39,204 bases of DNA from DASSKW01 sp035690065 (GCA_035690065.1 DASSKW010000117.1:1-39204), one strand, 5' to 3'; shown: positions 15,595 through 23,537, numbered from the stretch's first letter. Notes: a model not told the origin generated them from the letters alone. Numbers and translations are program-made.

Positions 15595-16440
15595 ATGCCC
15601 CCCACGATCAAGACCCTGTTGGACAGCGCCGCCGCCCGGCTCGCCGCGACCAGTGATTCGGCCCGTCTCGACGCCGAATTGCTGCTGGCCCAGGCACTGG
15701 GCGGATCCCGCAGCCAACTGCGCGCCCAACCCGAACAGCTGATCGATGAAGCCGCACAGTGCGGATTCGAGCGCCTGCTGAGCGCGCGTTTACAGGGTAT
15801 CCCGCTCGCGTATATTGCCGGCGAACGGGAATTCTGGTCGCTGCCGTTCAAACTCACGCGTGAGACGCTGATCCCGAGGCCCGACACCGAACTGCTGGTA
15901 CAGACCGCGCTCGAATGTATCCCGGCCGACGCTGCCTGGAAAATCGCCGATCTCGGCACCGGCAGTGGCGCCATCGCGCTTGCCATCGCCAGCGAACGTT
16001 TGCTGTGCCGGGTCATCGCCACCGATGTCAGTCGTGCCACACTGGACGTGGCGCGCGAGAATGCCGCGCATCTGGGCTTGGGTAACATCGAATTCCGTTG
16101 CGGTGACTGGTTCGCGCCGCTGTCGGGCGCACGTTACAATCTCGTCGTCTCCAACCCGCCGTATGTACGCGAAGGCGACCCGCATCTCGATGAAGACGGT
16201 GTACGGTTCGAACCGCGACGCGCCCTGGTAAGCGGACCGGACGGTCTCGATGCGATCCGGCATATTATCGGCCAATCACCTGCACACTTGCTGCCAGACA
16301 GCTGGCTATTGCTGGAACACGGTTACGATCAGGCTGAGACAGTACGCGCCTTGTTCGCCGCGCAAAACTTCAATAACGTACGTTCCGTACAAGACCTCTC
16401 CGGTCACGAACGGGTCACGCTCGGACAGACTTCTGTTTGA
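15595..16440 (+). CDS. prmC: Release factor glutamine N5-methyltransferase
   Basis: PrmC methylates the Gln of the GGQ motif in RF1 and RF2. The 281 residues contain an N-terminal helical domain (1-80), the SAM-binding motif DLGTGSGAIALA (119-130) and the catalytic NPPY motif at 187-190 that binds the glutamine side chain. The segment around LIPRPDTELLVQTAL is also a family mark. In most gammaproteobacteria prmC follows prfA directly; here it is 5.4 kb downstream with six genes of the opposite strand and one on the same strand between them. A GTTAAAAT word lies 27 bases before the start. ppiB follows after 33 bases. Confidence 0.96.
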   Translation: MPPTIKTLLDSAAARLAATSDSARLDAELLLAQALGGSRSQLRAQPEQLIDEAAQCGFERLLSARLQGIPLAYIAGEREFWSLPFKLTRETLIPRPDTELLVQTALECIPADAAWKIADLGTGSGAIALAIASERLLCRVIATDVSRATLDVARENAAHLGLGNIEFRCGDWFAPLSGARYNLVVSNPPYVREGDPHLDEDGVRFEPRRALVSGPDGLDAIRHIIGQSPAHLLPDSWLLLEHGYDQAETVRALFAAQNFNNVRSVQDLSGHERVTLGQTSV

Positions 16441-16473
16441 TCTTCAGCTACAGCTATCCACAAGGAGATTTCC

Positions 16474-16962
16474 ATGATCCTCATGTCCACCAGCCTCGGC
16501 GACATCAAACTGGAATTGTTCGAGGACAAGGCCCCGGTCACAGTGAAGAACTTCCTGACCTACGTAGATGAAGGTTTCTACGATGGCACCATCTTCCACC
16601 GGGTGATCGCCGATTTCATGGTGCAGTGCGGTGGTTTCACGCCGGACATGGCGCAGAAGAAAGGCCACGCAGCCATCAGGAACGAGGCCGATAACGGGCT
16701 TTCCAACGAACCCTACACGCTCGCCATGGCGCGCACCTCGGATATCCACAGTGCCACCAGCCAGTTCTTCATCAACCTGGCCGACAACACCTTCCTGGAT
16801 CATGGCAGCCGCGATTTCGGTTATGCAGTGTTCGGCAAGGTGACGGAAGGCACCGAGATCGTGGACAAGATCGCCGAAGCGCGTACCGGCAACAAGAACG
16901 GGCACGGCGATGTCCCGCTGGAAACCATCGTGATCAAATCGATCAAGCGGGTAACCGACTGA
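16474..16962 (+). CDS. ppiB: Cyclophilin-type peptidyl-prolyl isomerase
   Basis: This is a cytoplasmic PPIase of 162 residues with no signal peptide. The cyclophilin core is clear: KAPVTVKNFLTYVDEGFYDG, the catalytic arginine in FHRVIADFMVQCGG, then SATSQFFINLADN and FGKVTEGTEIVDKIA. A strong ribosome site, AAGGAGA, precedes the ATG. It follows prmC on the same strand and ends six bases before the convergent marC-like gene, without a visible terminator. Confidence 0.95.
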   Translation: MILMSTSLGDIKLELFEDKAPVTVKNFLTYVDEGFYDGTIFHRVIADFMVQCGGFTPDMAQKKGHAAIRNEADNGLSNEPYTLAMARTSDIHSATSQFFINLADNTFLDHGSRDFGYAVFGKVTEGTEIVDKIAEARTGNKNGHGDVPLETIVIKSIKRVTD

Positions 16963-16968
16963 GGGGAT

Positions 16969-17604
16969 TCAGCCGCCGATCGCCGGAAACAGCACGCGCA
17001 AACCGCCGGCGATGAACTCCACCCCGATGGCGACCATGATGAGACCCATGAGACGGGTCACGATATTGATACCGGTGCGGCTCAGCGCTCGCGAGATCAA
17101 TGGCGCGAGCCGGAAAGCGGCCCACACGATGCAAGAGATGATGATGATGCCCATCACGAGCACCACGTAACGGCCGAACAAGGCCGGCCGGTGCCCGTAC
17201 AGGATCACGGTGCTGATGGCGCCCGGGCCGGCGGTCAGCGGTACACCCAGCGGCACTACCGCCACCTGTTCTTTCTCCTGGGTCTCCTGGGCTTCTTCCT
17301 CGGTCTGCCGCGTGGGCCCGACTTTCGCCTGCAACATGGACAGGGAGTTCAGCAGGATCAGGATGCCGCCGCCCACCTGGAACGAAGCCACGCTGATACC
17401 GAAAAAGCGCAGGATGAACTCGCCGGCCAGCAACGCCACCACCAGCACCACGGCGACGGTCACGGCGGCATTGAAGGCAGTGCGGTTACGCTCCGCGGTA
17501 GTCTGGTTCTGGGTCAGGTTGATGAAGATCGGGATCACGCCGATGGGATTCAGGATCGCGACCAGCCCGGCAAAGAACTTCAGGTATTCGGCCCAGGCGC
17601 TCAT
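16969..17604 (-). CDS. MarC/UPF0056 family inner-membrane protein
   Basis: A 211-residue protein with about six membrane segments. The family signatures are FAGLVAILNPIGVIPIF at the N-terminus and the matching VVPLGVPLTAGPGAISTVI in the second half, which reflect the internal repeat of MarC-type proteins. A charged cytoplasmic-type loop (TRQTEEEAQETQEKEQ) separates the halves. MarC was once linked to antibiotic resistance, but that role was not supported, and the transported substrate, if any, is unknown. It is divergent from the moeB-like gene. Confidence 0.92.
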   Translation of the reverse strand: MSAWAEYLKFFAGLVAILNPIGVIPIFINLTQNQTTAERNRTAFNAAVTVAVVLVVALLAGEFILRFFGISVASFQVGGGILILLNSLSMLQAKVGPTRQTEEEAQETQEKEQVAVVPLGVPLTAGPGAISTVILYGHRPALFGRYVVLVMGIIIISCIVWAAFRLAPLISRALSRTGINIVTRLMGLIMVAIGVEFIAGGLRVLFPAIGG

Positions 17605-17714
17605 GTTGACGGCGGGTTCCAGCAGCGTGATTCGGATAAGCGCATCATCGGCATTTGGCCACGCAAGTCAAGAGCGGCACGTTAAAATGGTTCATATCCA
17701 CCCGACAAACTTCC

Positions 17715-18470
17715 ATGCTTGACACACCCGATTCGCACGACCTGCGCTACAGCCGCCACCTCGCGCTGCCGGAATTCGGCACCGAGGGTCAGACGCGCGT
17801 GGCTGCGGCGCGCGTGTTGCTGGTAGGACTGGGCGGGCTCGGCTCGCCTGCCGCCATGTATCTCGCGGCAGCCGGCATCGGCACCTTGCTGTTGAACGAT
17901 TTCGACAGCGTGGATCTCTCGAACCTGCAACGTCAGCTCCTGCATCGTAATGTGGATGTCGGCCGCGCCAAGACCGAGTCCGCTGCTGAAACCATCGCAG
18001 CAATCAATCCGGAATGTCAGGTGGAACGCCTCGCTCAACGTCTGAGCGATGCCGAACTGCAGACGGTGATCGCAAGTGCGGATGTGGTACTGGATGGCAG
18101 CGACAACTTCGGCACCCGCTTCGCTGTGAATGCTGCCTGTGTGCGTGTCGGCATCCCGCTGGTCTCCGGCGCCGCGATACGTTTTGAAGGCCAACTCACC
18201 ACGTTTATTCCGGACGATCCGGCCAGCCCCTGTTATGCCTGCCTGTATCAGGAAGCTGACGAGGAACTGGAGAACTGCCGTTCCAACGGCGTACTCGCGC
18301 CACTCACCGGCGTGATCGGCAGCATGATGGCAGTGGAGGCACTGAAATTGATCACCGGCATCGGTGACACCCTTGCCGGACGCCTGCTGCAATACGATGC
18401 CCGACACGCTACGATACGGACCACCTACCTGAAACGTGATCCGGCCTGCCCGGTCTGCAGCAAACGATGA
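17715..18470 (+). CDS. MoeB/ThiF/HesA-family E1-like adenylyltransferase
   Basis: This enzyme adenylates the C-terminal glycine of a ubiquitin-like sulfur carrier (MoaD, ThiS or similar). The 251 residues lack a rhodanese domain. Visible features are the N-terminal RYSRHLALPEFG, the ATP loop VGLGGLGSP (37-45), the DFDSVDLSNLQRQLLH segment, DGSDNFGTRF, and zinc cysteines in CYAC near 180 and CPVC at the C-terminus. The start MLDTPDSHDLRYSRH is preferred over an upstream ATG at 17655 that lies in the promoter area. It overlaps the next gene as ATGA. Whether it serves molybdopterin, thiamine or another carrier cannot be told, because no carrier gene is nearby. Confidence 0.9.
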   Translation: MLDTPDSHDLRYSRHLALPEFGTEGQTRVAAARVLLVGLGGLGSPAAMYLAAAGIGTLLLNDFDSVDLSNLQRQLLHRNVDVGRAKTESAAETIAAINPECQVERLAQRLSDAELQTVIASADVVLDGSDNFGTRFAVNAACVRVGIPLVSGAAIRFEGQLTTFIPDDPASPCYACLYQEADEELENCRSNGVLAPLTGVIGSMMAVEALKLITGIGDTLAGRLLQYDARHATIRTTYLKRDPACPVCSKR

Positions 18471-18940
18471 AACCCATTGATACAAATGACCGTCCGGCGC
18501 TGCATCTGGAACGTTACCTGCACGACAACATCCCGCTGGTGCAGCACATGCAGATCCAGGTCGTGTCATACGACGAACACGGTCTGATACTTAGCGCGCC
18601 ACTCGCCGCCAACATCAATCACAAACTCACCGCATTCGGCGGCAGCCTTGCCGCAATCTCGACGCTGGCATGCTGGGGCGTCTTGTGGCTGCTGCTGGAA
18701 CCGGAACCTGATCTGCATATCGTGGTACACGAATCGCATATCCGTTACCTGCGGCCGGTCACCGACACGCTGGTAGCAAGATGTGCGCTGCCCGATGCCT
18801 CAGCACGCAAGCATTTCGTCGATACCCTGCAACGACGCCACAAGGCACGCCTGCAGATGACCTCGCAGATCGTCCAGGACGATGTCCTGTGCGCCGAACT
18901 CACTGGTACCTTCGTCGCGTTCTATCATGCCGATGCCTGA
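18467..18940 (+). CDS. YiiD-type hotdog thioesterase
   Basis: A 157-residue protein resembling the C-terminal thioesterase domain of E. coli YiiD, here as a stand-alone protein without the acetyltransferase domain. The hotdog-fold signature is PLAANINHKLTAFGGSLAA followed by the helix STLACWGVLWLLL, and later HESHIRYLRPVTDTLVA. It starts inside the stop of the E1-like gene (ATGA), so the two are translationally coupled. The natural thioester is unknown. The pairing with an E1 enzyme invites the idea that it acts on a thioester or thiocarboxylate of that pathway, which is inference only. Confidence 0.85.
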   Translation: MKPIDTNDRPALHLERYLHDNIPLVQHMQIQVVSYDEHGLILSAPLAANINHKLTAFGGSLAAISTLACWGVLWLLLEPEPDLHIVVHESHIRYLRPVTDTLVARCALPDASARKHFVDTLQRRHKARLQMTSQIVQDDVLCAELTGTFVAFYHADA

Positions 18941-19331
18941 AGACGCTGCACCTGGATTGCGCCTGCCCAGACCGCTGGTAAACCAGTTGTTGCATATCGC
19001 CCAGACGGCGCCTGCCGGAGTCCAATGGGGAATCATCGGTGAGCGCGGACATGTGCCGGTCCGTTGCTATCCGATTGAAAAACTGGATGCAAATAGCATC
19101 GCTGCAGCACAGCGCAGGCTTGGTCAGCAAGGCGAGACTTTGTATGCGCTGTATCGTACTGATTCGGGCGCAGCGCGAGTGCCTGATTTGTCGGAAATCG
19201 AAGCGTTCGGAATCAAAACTTCCCTTTTGATTGGAGTATCGCTCGGCACCAAAGGCGTACTGCAATTGCATGGCTGGCAGATCGAAGCGGGACACCAGGT
19301 AGAGCTTGAGATCGGGATTAGTGAAACCTGA
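18927..19331 (+). CDS. Degenerate JAMM/MPN-fold protein
   Basis: The 134 residues follow the layout of prokaryotic Mov34/MPN/PAD-1 proteins: LRLPRPLVNQLLHIAQ, then WGIIGER, then ETLYALYRTDSGAARVPDLSEIEAFG. The JAMM zinc site is lost. The usual catalytic Glu before the CGxxxG stretch is absent (APAGVQWG), the HxH motif reads YRTD, and the P-S-x2-D motif reads PDLSEIE. A zinc peptidase activity is therefore unlikely, while the fold may still bind a ubiquitin-like tail. It overlaps the thioesterase gene by 14 bases (8 if the second ATG at 18933 is used) and so belongs to the same coupled trio. The assignment is by motif spacing and is moderately sure. Confidence 0.65.
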   Translation: MPMPEDAAPGLRLPRPLVNQLLHIAQTAPAGVQWGIIGERGHVPVRCYPIEKLDANSIAAAQRRLGQQGETLYALYRTDSGAARVPDLSEIEAFGIKTSLLIGVSLGTKGVLQLHGWQIEAGHQVELEIGISET

Positions 19332-19493
19332 AATCACCCTTGTTCCTGCTCCTTCTCCCCTTGCGTGAGCGACCGCCAGGATGGCGGAAGCCCCGGAAAT
19401 GCAGGAGCAATTTCCGGGAAAGGTTGGGATGAGGGGTAATGTTTGTGCGGCTTCGCCGCCTCCAATTGAAACCGGTTCCCGGACCGGCAGCCG

Positions 19494-19527
19494 GGGTCCT
19501 TTCCTTGTGCGAACAAGGAAAGGACCC
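19494..19527. repeat. Perfect 15-bp hairpin with GCGA loop
   Basis: GGGTCCTTTCCTTGT (19494-19508) pairs without mismatch with ACAAGGAAAGGACCC (19513-19527) across the tetraloop GCGA. The stem lacks a T tract, so it is not a standard terminator. Confidence 0.85.
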
Positions 19528-19558
19528 AAAGGAAATCGCCCCGGAGGATTCCGCGCTT

Positions 19559-19592
19559 ACCAGAAATCGAATCAGGAAATTCGATTTCTGGT
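19559..19592. repeat. Perfect 14-bp hairpin
   Basis: ACCAGAAATCGAAT (19559-19572) pairs fully with ATTCGATTTCTGGT (19579-19592) around the loop CAGGAA. It lies 31 bases after the preceding hairpin. The pair looks like parts of one structured repeat unit. Confidence 0.85.
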
Positions 19593-19892
19593 GCGTTCCC
19601 TCCCTGCTCACGTCCTCGGGGCCGCGCTCACGGGATATCCCTATCCCGGTCGCGCGGACGGGGCGATCCCTCGCCCCGTCCTGCTACGCAGGCTATTCCC
19701 TGCGGGCGCTGCGCAGATCGGCGTCATCCACGGGGTTAGTCAAGAACGCCTCCGAACCTTAATTGTTTAGAAAAAGTTTCACTCCACACAGGCTGTCGTA
19801 CGATAACGGTTTTTTCAGCCCTGCCGATCAAATAGGTCAACTAGGGAATTTAACGAAAGGGCTTCGTGAAATTCCATAGAACGCTGAATGTT

Positions 19893-19913
19893 AATCTGAA
19901 CTATAATCAGATT
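19893..19913 (+). promoter_or_regulatory. TATAAT box inside a palindrome, likely promoter/operator
   Basis: AATCTGA (19893-19899) and TCAGATT (19907-19913) are inverted arms around a consensus -10 hexamer TATAAT (19902-19907). No good -35 is seen 16-18 bases upstream. The symmetric site over the -10 would suit a repressor. It lies 36 bases before the ribosome site of the orphan gene. Confidence 0.45.
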
Positions 19914-19942
19914 CTAAAAAATTGGGTAAAGGGAAGTAACAG

Positions 19943-20455
19943 ATGTCTCAGGTTATCGCTGTTATTGCTGCTATTGTTTCAGCGGCATTTGCGGGTCTCG
20001 GACTGTTAGCTGCCAACAAATCAGCGGCCGCTGCGGAGCAATCGGCGCAACAAGCTCAAAAAACTGAGTCACATATATTAGTTCTGGAATTAGTGCTTTC
20101 TGCTGAAAAAGGATTGGCAGAACTGGGGCGTGTTGAATCATTAGTTATGATTTTGCAGCGAGACTATAATTCTTTATATGCACTTTCTGGTCGGGACGTT
20201 AGTGCAGCTCAACCTAAAATTGATGAAATAAAGAAGAAAGCACAAGAACTCCTTTTGGAGAGCGAGTACTCTAAAGAAATGATTCATGGCGCAAGTCGGC
20301 TCGCAATAGCTTCACCAGAGGACTTGAATAAGGCACTGGTAAAATGCGCGGCTTTCGGCGCTCGCGCATCTATCACTAGAGAGCATTTTGAACACCAACT
20401 CTCTGACTTATCAGCGCAAATACAACCGCTGCGCGAGCGTGCTTTGAAAAATTAG
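19943..20455 (+). CDS. AT-rich orphan: membrane-anchored coiled-coil protein
   Basis: I do not recognise this 170-residue protein. Residues 4-24 (VIAVIAAIVSAAFAGLGLLAA) form one membrane segment at the N-terminus. The rest is mostly helical and soluble, with an Ala/Gln-rich stretch (SAAAAEQSAQQAQKTES) and heptad-like runs such as KIDEIKKKAQELLLESEYS, and a basic C-terminus. A strong GGGAAG ribosome site is six bases before the ATG. Base composition and codon choice (many A/T-ending codons such as TTA and AAA) differ sharply from all neighbours, and dispersed repeats flank both sides, so recent acquisition is likely. Proteins of this shape occur near phage and defence genes, but nothing here shows a function. 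Confidence 0.8.
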   Translation: MSQVIAVIAAIVSAAFAGLGLLAANKSAAAAEQSAQQAQKTESHILVLELVLSAEKGLAELGRVESLVMILQRDYNSLYALSGRDVSAAQPKIDEIKKKAQELLLESEYSKEMIHGASRLAIASPEDLNKALVKCAAFGARASITREHFEHQLSDLSAQIQPLRERALKN

Positions 20456-20459
20456 CAGC

Positions 20460-20630
20460 TTTTGCCATTTCAAGGGTACCCCGCGCGCGCCGGTGCGCGA
20501 TGTACATGGATATACAAGTGTCGCGGGAGGCAGGATGCCGGGAGCGACGGAACCCGCAATGAATTACTCGGCGAAGCCGCACTTCATTTAGACTGGACCC
20601 CGTCCTTCGCCGGGGTGACGGAGCTGGCGG
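20460..20630. repeat. Dispersed repeat remnants downstream of the orphan gene
   Basis: This stretch combines ATTTCAAGGGTACCCC (also, with one base more, at 24534-24550), a GATGTACATGGATATACA...GGGAGGCAGGATGCCGGGAGCGAC segment, and CTGGACCCCGTCCTTCGCCGGGGTGACGG. The last two resemble dispersed repeats common in GC-rich gammaproteobacterial genomes. No gene is supported between 20456 and 20648. Confidence 0.55.
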
Positions 20631-20648
20631 TTACGCTGCAGCGACAAA

Positions 20649-23537
20649 TCAATACGGCAAACTCAACCTCGCATATACCTGATCTTCCCCACCGGCACTG
20701 GTGCCGTGCGCAACTCCAACTCCCAGATTGAAGTTGATGAGATACGCCAGATTCAGATCCGCATCCACTTCCGCGCCAAAACTATTGTAATAACGGCTCG
20801 GCGCACCACCCTGATCCCAGGCCCCGCCCCGCTCCACAAACACCTGCGCCGACAACTGATGCAACCCGAACGGTACGGTGATGAAACTGCGTTCAGGATG
20901 CGAGATCGGGAACGCCCAGGCAGCACCCTCGACCCGCATCCGATGTCCGGAGAACTGTCCACTCGGATAACCGCGCAATGCAAACCCGCGTTGTCCGAAT
21001 ACGAAGTTCTGCAACAAGGTTCCGACACCTGAATCGCTGGTACCACCGAGCGAATATGCCTGTGCATCCGGCGTGGTGTAGCCTTCCGTGTAACGCAATA
21101 TCAATGACGATTCGTCGCCGGTACGCAAGTATTCGTTCCAGTCGAGCCGATAGGCATTGCCCGGATAATCGCCTGGCAGATCGCGGCCGGTCTCGGCGAT
21201 CAACTGCACCGTACGCCCATCATTCAGGCTCACGGAAACCGGCCAGCGGTGCGCGCTGGTCCAGAGTAACCGTAAACCCGCCACGGTTTCGCCATAGACG
21301 GGTTGCAACGTCGGTGGCGGGATCAATGTCTGGTTGTCATAGACATCCACATCCCGCTCGCGGTGCAGACCCAGTGTCGCGACGAAGGCGTGCTCAAGCC
21401 GGTACAGCAGCGGATAGGAGAACGTGAATTCGGCCTTGTCACTGCGGCGTATACGCTGCAGTGATTCGCTATCGGAAGTGTTGTAGAAATCGAATCCGCG
21501 GCCCAACGCGAACTGGAAGCGGTCTGAATAATCGTAGATCAGCGTGCCGCCGGTGAGGCCGTGCTGGAATTCGTGGTAGATATCTGCGGCATAGCTGTGG
21601 ATACCAAGACTATCCTGGCCGGAGGTCGAAGCTCCCGCCAGGAATTGATCCGGACCCGCCGATAATTCAGGAAACCAATAGCGCGGCTTGAGCGTCGACC
21701 ACGGTGAATAATCCCGCAACATGCTCGTATCCACAGGCTTGATCGGCGCCCGGGTCGCACGCTGTGTCAGGTCTTCAGTACTAGACGGTTCCGCGAGTAT
21801 AGAAGCGGCAGACAAACGGTATAGATCGTAACCGGCAGCGCTGTATCCGATATAAAAGAGATCGCCATCCGTTCCCTGCGTTGGTGAGTACGCCCCGGTA
21901 CGCACCCGTGTCAGCGTCACAATCTCACCTGTTTTGATATTGACCCGCCGCAAGTTGAATATGTCGCCCGCTGCCGACGCGAACAACACCGCGCTGCCAT
22001 CCTGTGTGAAGCGTGGGTCACTGGCGTCTTTCTGCAATGCCAGTACGTGCCAGTGACGGGTGTGCATGTCAAACAGTTCGATAGCCCAACCGCGACCGTG
22101 TCGCCACAGGGAAGCTGCAAGGTGCTTTCCATCCGGCGACCAATCCAGTGCGCCGAGGATCGTATCGTCATCGGCTTGCCACAGGGTATCCAGCAGTTTG
22201 CCATCCGCATCGAGCAACACCAGACTGCTTTGTGCTCCATCGAGACGGCTCGCCGCAATCCTGGTGCCGTCCGGTGACCAGGCGGCGTTGTGGTAGCGCG
22301 CGCAATGCGTGAGGCGCGTGACATCGCCATCGGCGGGATCGATGCGATACAGATCGAAGTAATAATCGTAGTCGTCGCAGATTTCGGGGCGTGCCAACAA
22401 CAGCCCCGAGTGTGCATTCCAGTCCAGACGCCCCGGCGTGCCAAAGATATCCGCGACATGCGTGATGTTGCCGTCTTGCCACTGCATCACCGCCGGTACG
22501 TGATAAGCATCATCCCGAATGAAGAAGACCCTGCCGTCGTCCGCCACAACTGGCGAACGGGTCTGATAGCCGTAATGCGTGAGCCGTTCGCCCTGCACCA
22601 GTGTTTCACCCGGCTTCACGCCGGGGGTGATCTCGTAGCGTTGTTGCAGGTATTTTCCGAAATCACTCCACACGTCGCGGATATTCTCGCCCAGCACATG
22701 ATCCACATTCATGTTGATCAGGAACGGGAATACCTGATGGCTGTAATTCTGTACCAGCTCGAAGATCTTGTTCTCGCCATATTTGTGCGCCACGAATTGA
22801 TAGAAGTTCACACCGTAGAGATAAGGAAGGGTGCCTGCCGGCCATTTCGTTACACCCGACATCGCCACCTGGTCGTAAGGCCGGAACCCATGCTCCACTT
22901 CGGCACGCATCAGCATGGCAAATTGCGCGCTTTGCCCGCGACCCACGCCGAGATCCGAATCGGTCTCGTCATACACCGCCAGGCCTTCCAGGAACATGGT
23001 CGGCTGGAAATTGCCGGGGAACCAGAGCGGGAAGCGGCCGAAGATATGTCGCAGCACCCGCGGTGCACCCGAAGCCTTGTCGAGTTGCAGCACGTGGGTG
23101 TATTCGTGCGTGATGAGCAGTGTCAGCCAGTCGTCGAAATCTTCCAGCGTGTAATCGGGGCGATCCGGTGGCGAGATAAACAGTTCGATGTGGTTATAGG
23201 GCAATGCCGTGGTCGCACCGTTCGGCAGATCCATGTAGTTGGACAGCACCAGTTCCACCTTGCCGGCCGGGTCCCAATCGAAACGCGGGTCGAGTTTCGC
23301 ACGCACCGTTTCCGCCACCGCCAGCGCGTGGCGTGCCAGCGTCTCTTCGCCTGCCGGGAAAGTGATACGGAAATGCGGGCTTTCCAGCGTCTGCCAATGC
23401 AACCAGGGATTTATGCCTACTGCCCGGCTGGCCGGCGCATAAGTGAACAGTGAGCAAATCAGTACGGCCGCGAACAAGCCATACCAGCGATGGAACGTGC
23501 CGCAGCTTGCCTTTCCCGCCATCCTCATCCCCGGCAT
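20649..23537 (-). CDS. Zinc protease / TolB-like propeller / outer-membrane barrel fusion
   Basis: A 962-residue exported protein with three parts. An N-terminal signal anchor (about 17-39) is followed by a gluzincin-type peptidase region with HEYTH at 144-148 and a likely third ligand Glu184 in FLEGLAVYDE. Residues 320-600 are a TolB-like beta-propeller with WSPDGTRIAAS (420-430) and WSPDGKHLAAS (466-476). From about 610 the linker YSPWSTLKPRYWFP leads into amphipathic strands resembling a BamA/surface-antigen barrel, with RGYPSGQFSGHR and a terminal LSLPY typical of outer-membrane proteins. It would place a protease domain at the inner face of the outer membrane. Several ATGs (23537, 23528, 23522) could start it. 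It is monocistronic, and its substrate is unknown. Confidence 0.88.
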   Translation of the reverse strand: MPGMRMAGKASCGTFHRWYGLFAAVLICSLFTYAPASRAVGINPWLHWQTLESPHFRITFPAGEETLARHALAVAETVRAKLDPRFDWDPAGKVELVLSNYMDLPNGATTALPYNHIELFISPPDRPDYTLEDFDDWLTLLITHEYTHVLQLDKASGAPRVLRHIFGRFPLWFPGNFQPTMFLEGLAVYDETDSDLGVGRGQSAQFAMLMRAEVEHGFRPYDQVAMSGVTKWPAGTLPYLYGVNFYQFVAHKYGENKIFELVQNYSHQVFPFLINMNVDHVLGENIRDVWSDFGKYLQQRYEITPGVKPGETLVQGERLTHYGYQTRSPVVADDGRVFFIRDDAYHVPAVMQWQDGNITHVADIFGTPGRLDWNAHSGLLLARPEICDDYDYYFDLYRIDPADGDVTRLTHCARYHNAAWSPDGTRIAASRLDGAQSSLVLLDADGKLLDTLWQADDDTILGALDWSPDGKHLAASLWRHGRGWAIELFDMHTRHWHVLALQKDASDPRFTQDGSAVLFASAAGDIFNLRRVNIKTGEIVTLTRVRTGAYSPTQGTDGDLFYIGYSAAGYDLYRLSAASILAEPSSTEDLTQRATRAPIKPVDTSMLRDYSPWSTLKPRYWFPELSAGPDQFLAGASTSGQDSLGIHSYAADIYHEFQHGLTGGTLIYDYSDRFQFALGRGFDFYNTSDSESLQRIRRSDKAEFTFSYPLLYRLEHAFVATLGLHRERDVDVYDNQTLIPPPTLQPVYGETVAGLRLLWTSAHRWPVSVSLNDGRTVQLIAETGRDLPGDYPGNAYRLDWNEYLRTGDESSLILRYTEGYTTPDAQAYSLGGTSDSGVGTLLQNFVFGQRGFALRGYPSGQFSGHRMRVEGAAWAFPISHPERSFITVPFGLHQLSAQVFVERGGAWDQGGAPSRYYNSFGAEVDADLNLAYLINFNLGVGVAHGTSAGGEDQVYARLSLPY

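Larger units (their letters stand above)
19332..19890. repeat. Layered dispersed repeats and long hairpins, no gene
   Basis: The 611-base gap before the orphan gene holds no supported gene. From 19340 it starts with CTCCTTCTCCCCTTGCG and resumes near 19420 with GAAAGGTTGGGATGAGGGG; these are the two arms of a very common dispersed bacterial repeat, apparently split by about 55 inserted bases. Two perfect long hairpins follow (19494-19527 and 19559-19592). A GC-rich stretch to about 19740 is rich in short inverted repeats, for example GACGGGGCGA/TCGCCCCGTC. From 19760 onward the DNA turns AT-rich, leading to the next gene. Confidence 0.6.

Noticed and set aside
18900..19529. Minus-strand open frame across the pseudo-JAMM gene and the repeat area
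   Set aside because: It mixes antisense of a coding gene with repeat DNA; pieces such as GPFLVRTRKGP come from the repeat hairpin.
19340..19740. CRISPR array
   Set aside because: The repeats are inverted, not regularly spaced direct repeats, and no cas genes are nearby. No CRISPR-like pattern was seen anywhere in the window.
22290..23453. Long open frame (387 codons) on the plus strand opposite the protease-barrel gene
   Set aside because: It is the antisense shadow of a clear coding gene in GC-rich DNA; its translation is rich in His/Arg with no domain, and it has no ribosome site.
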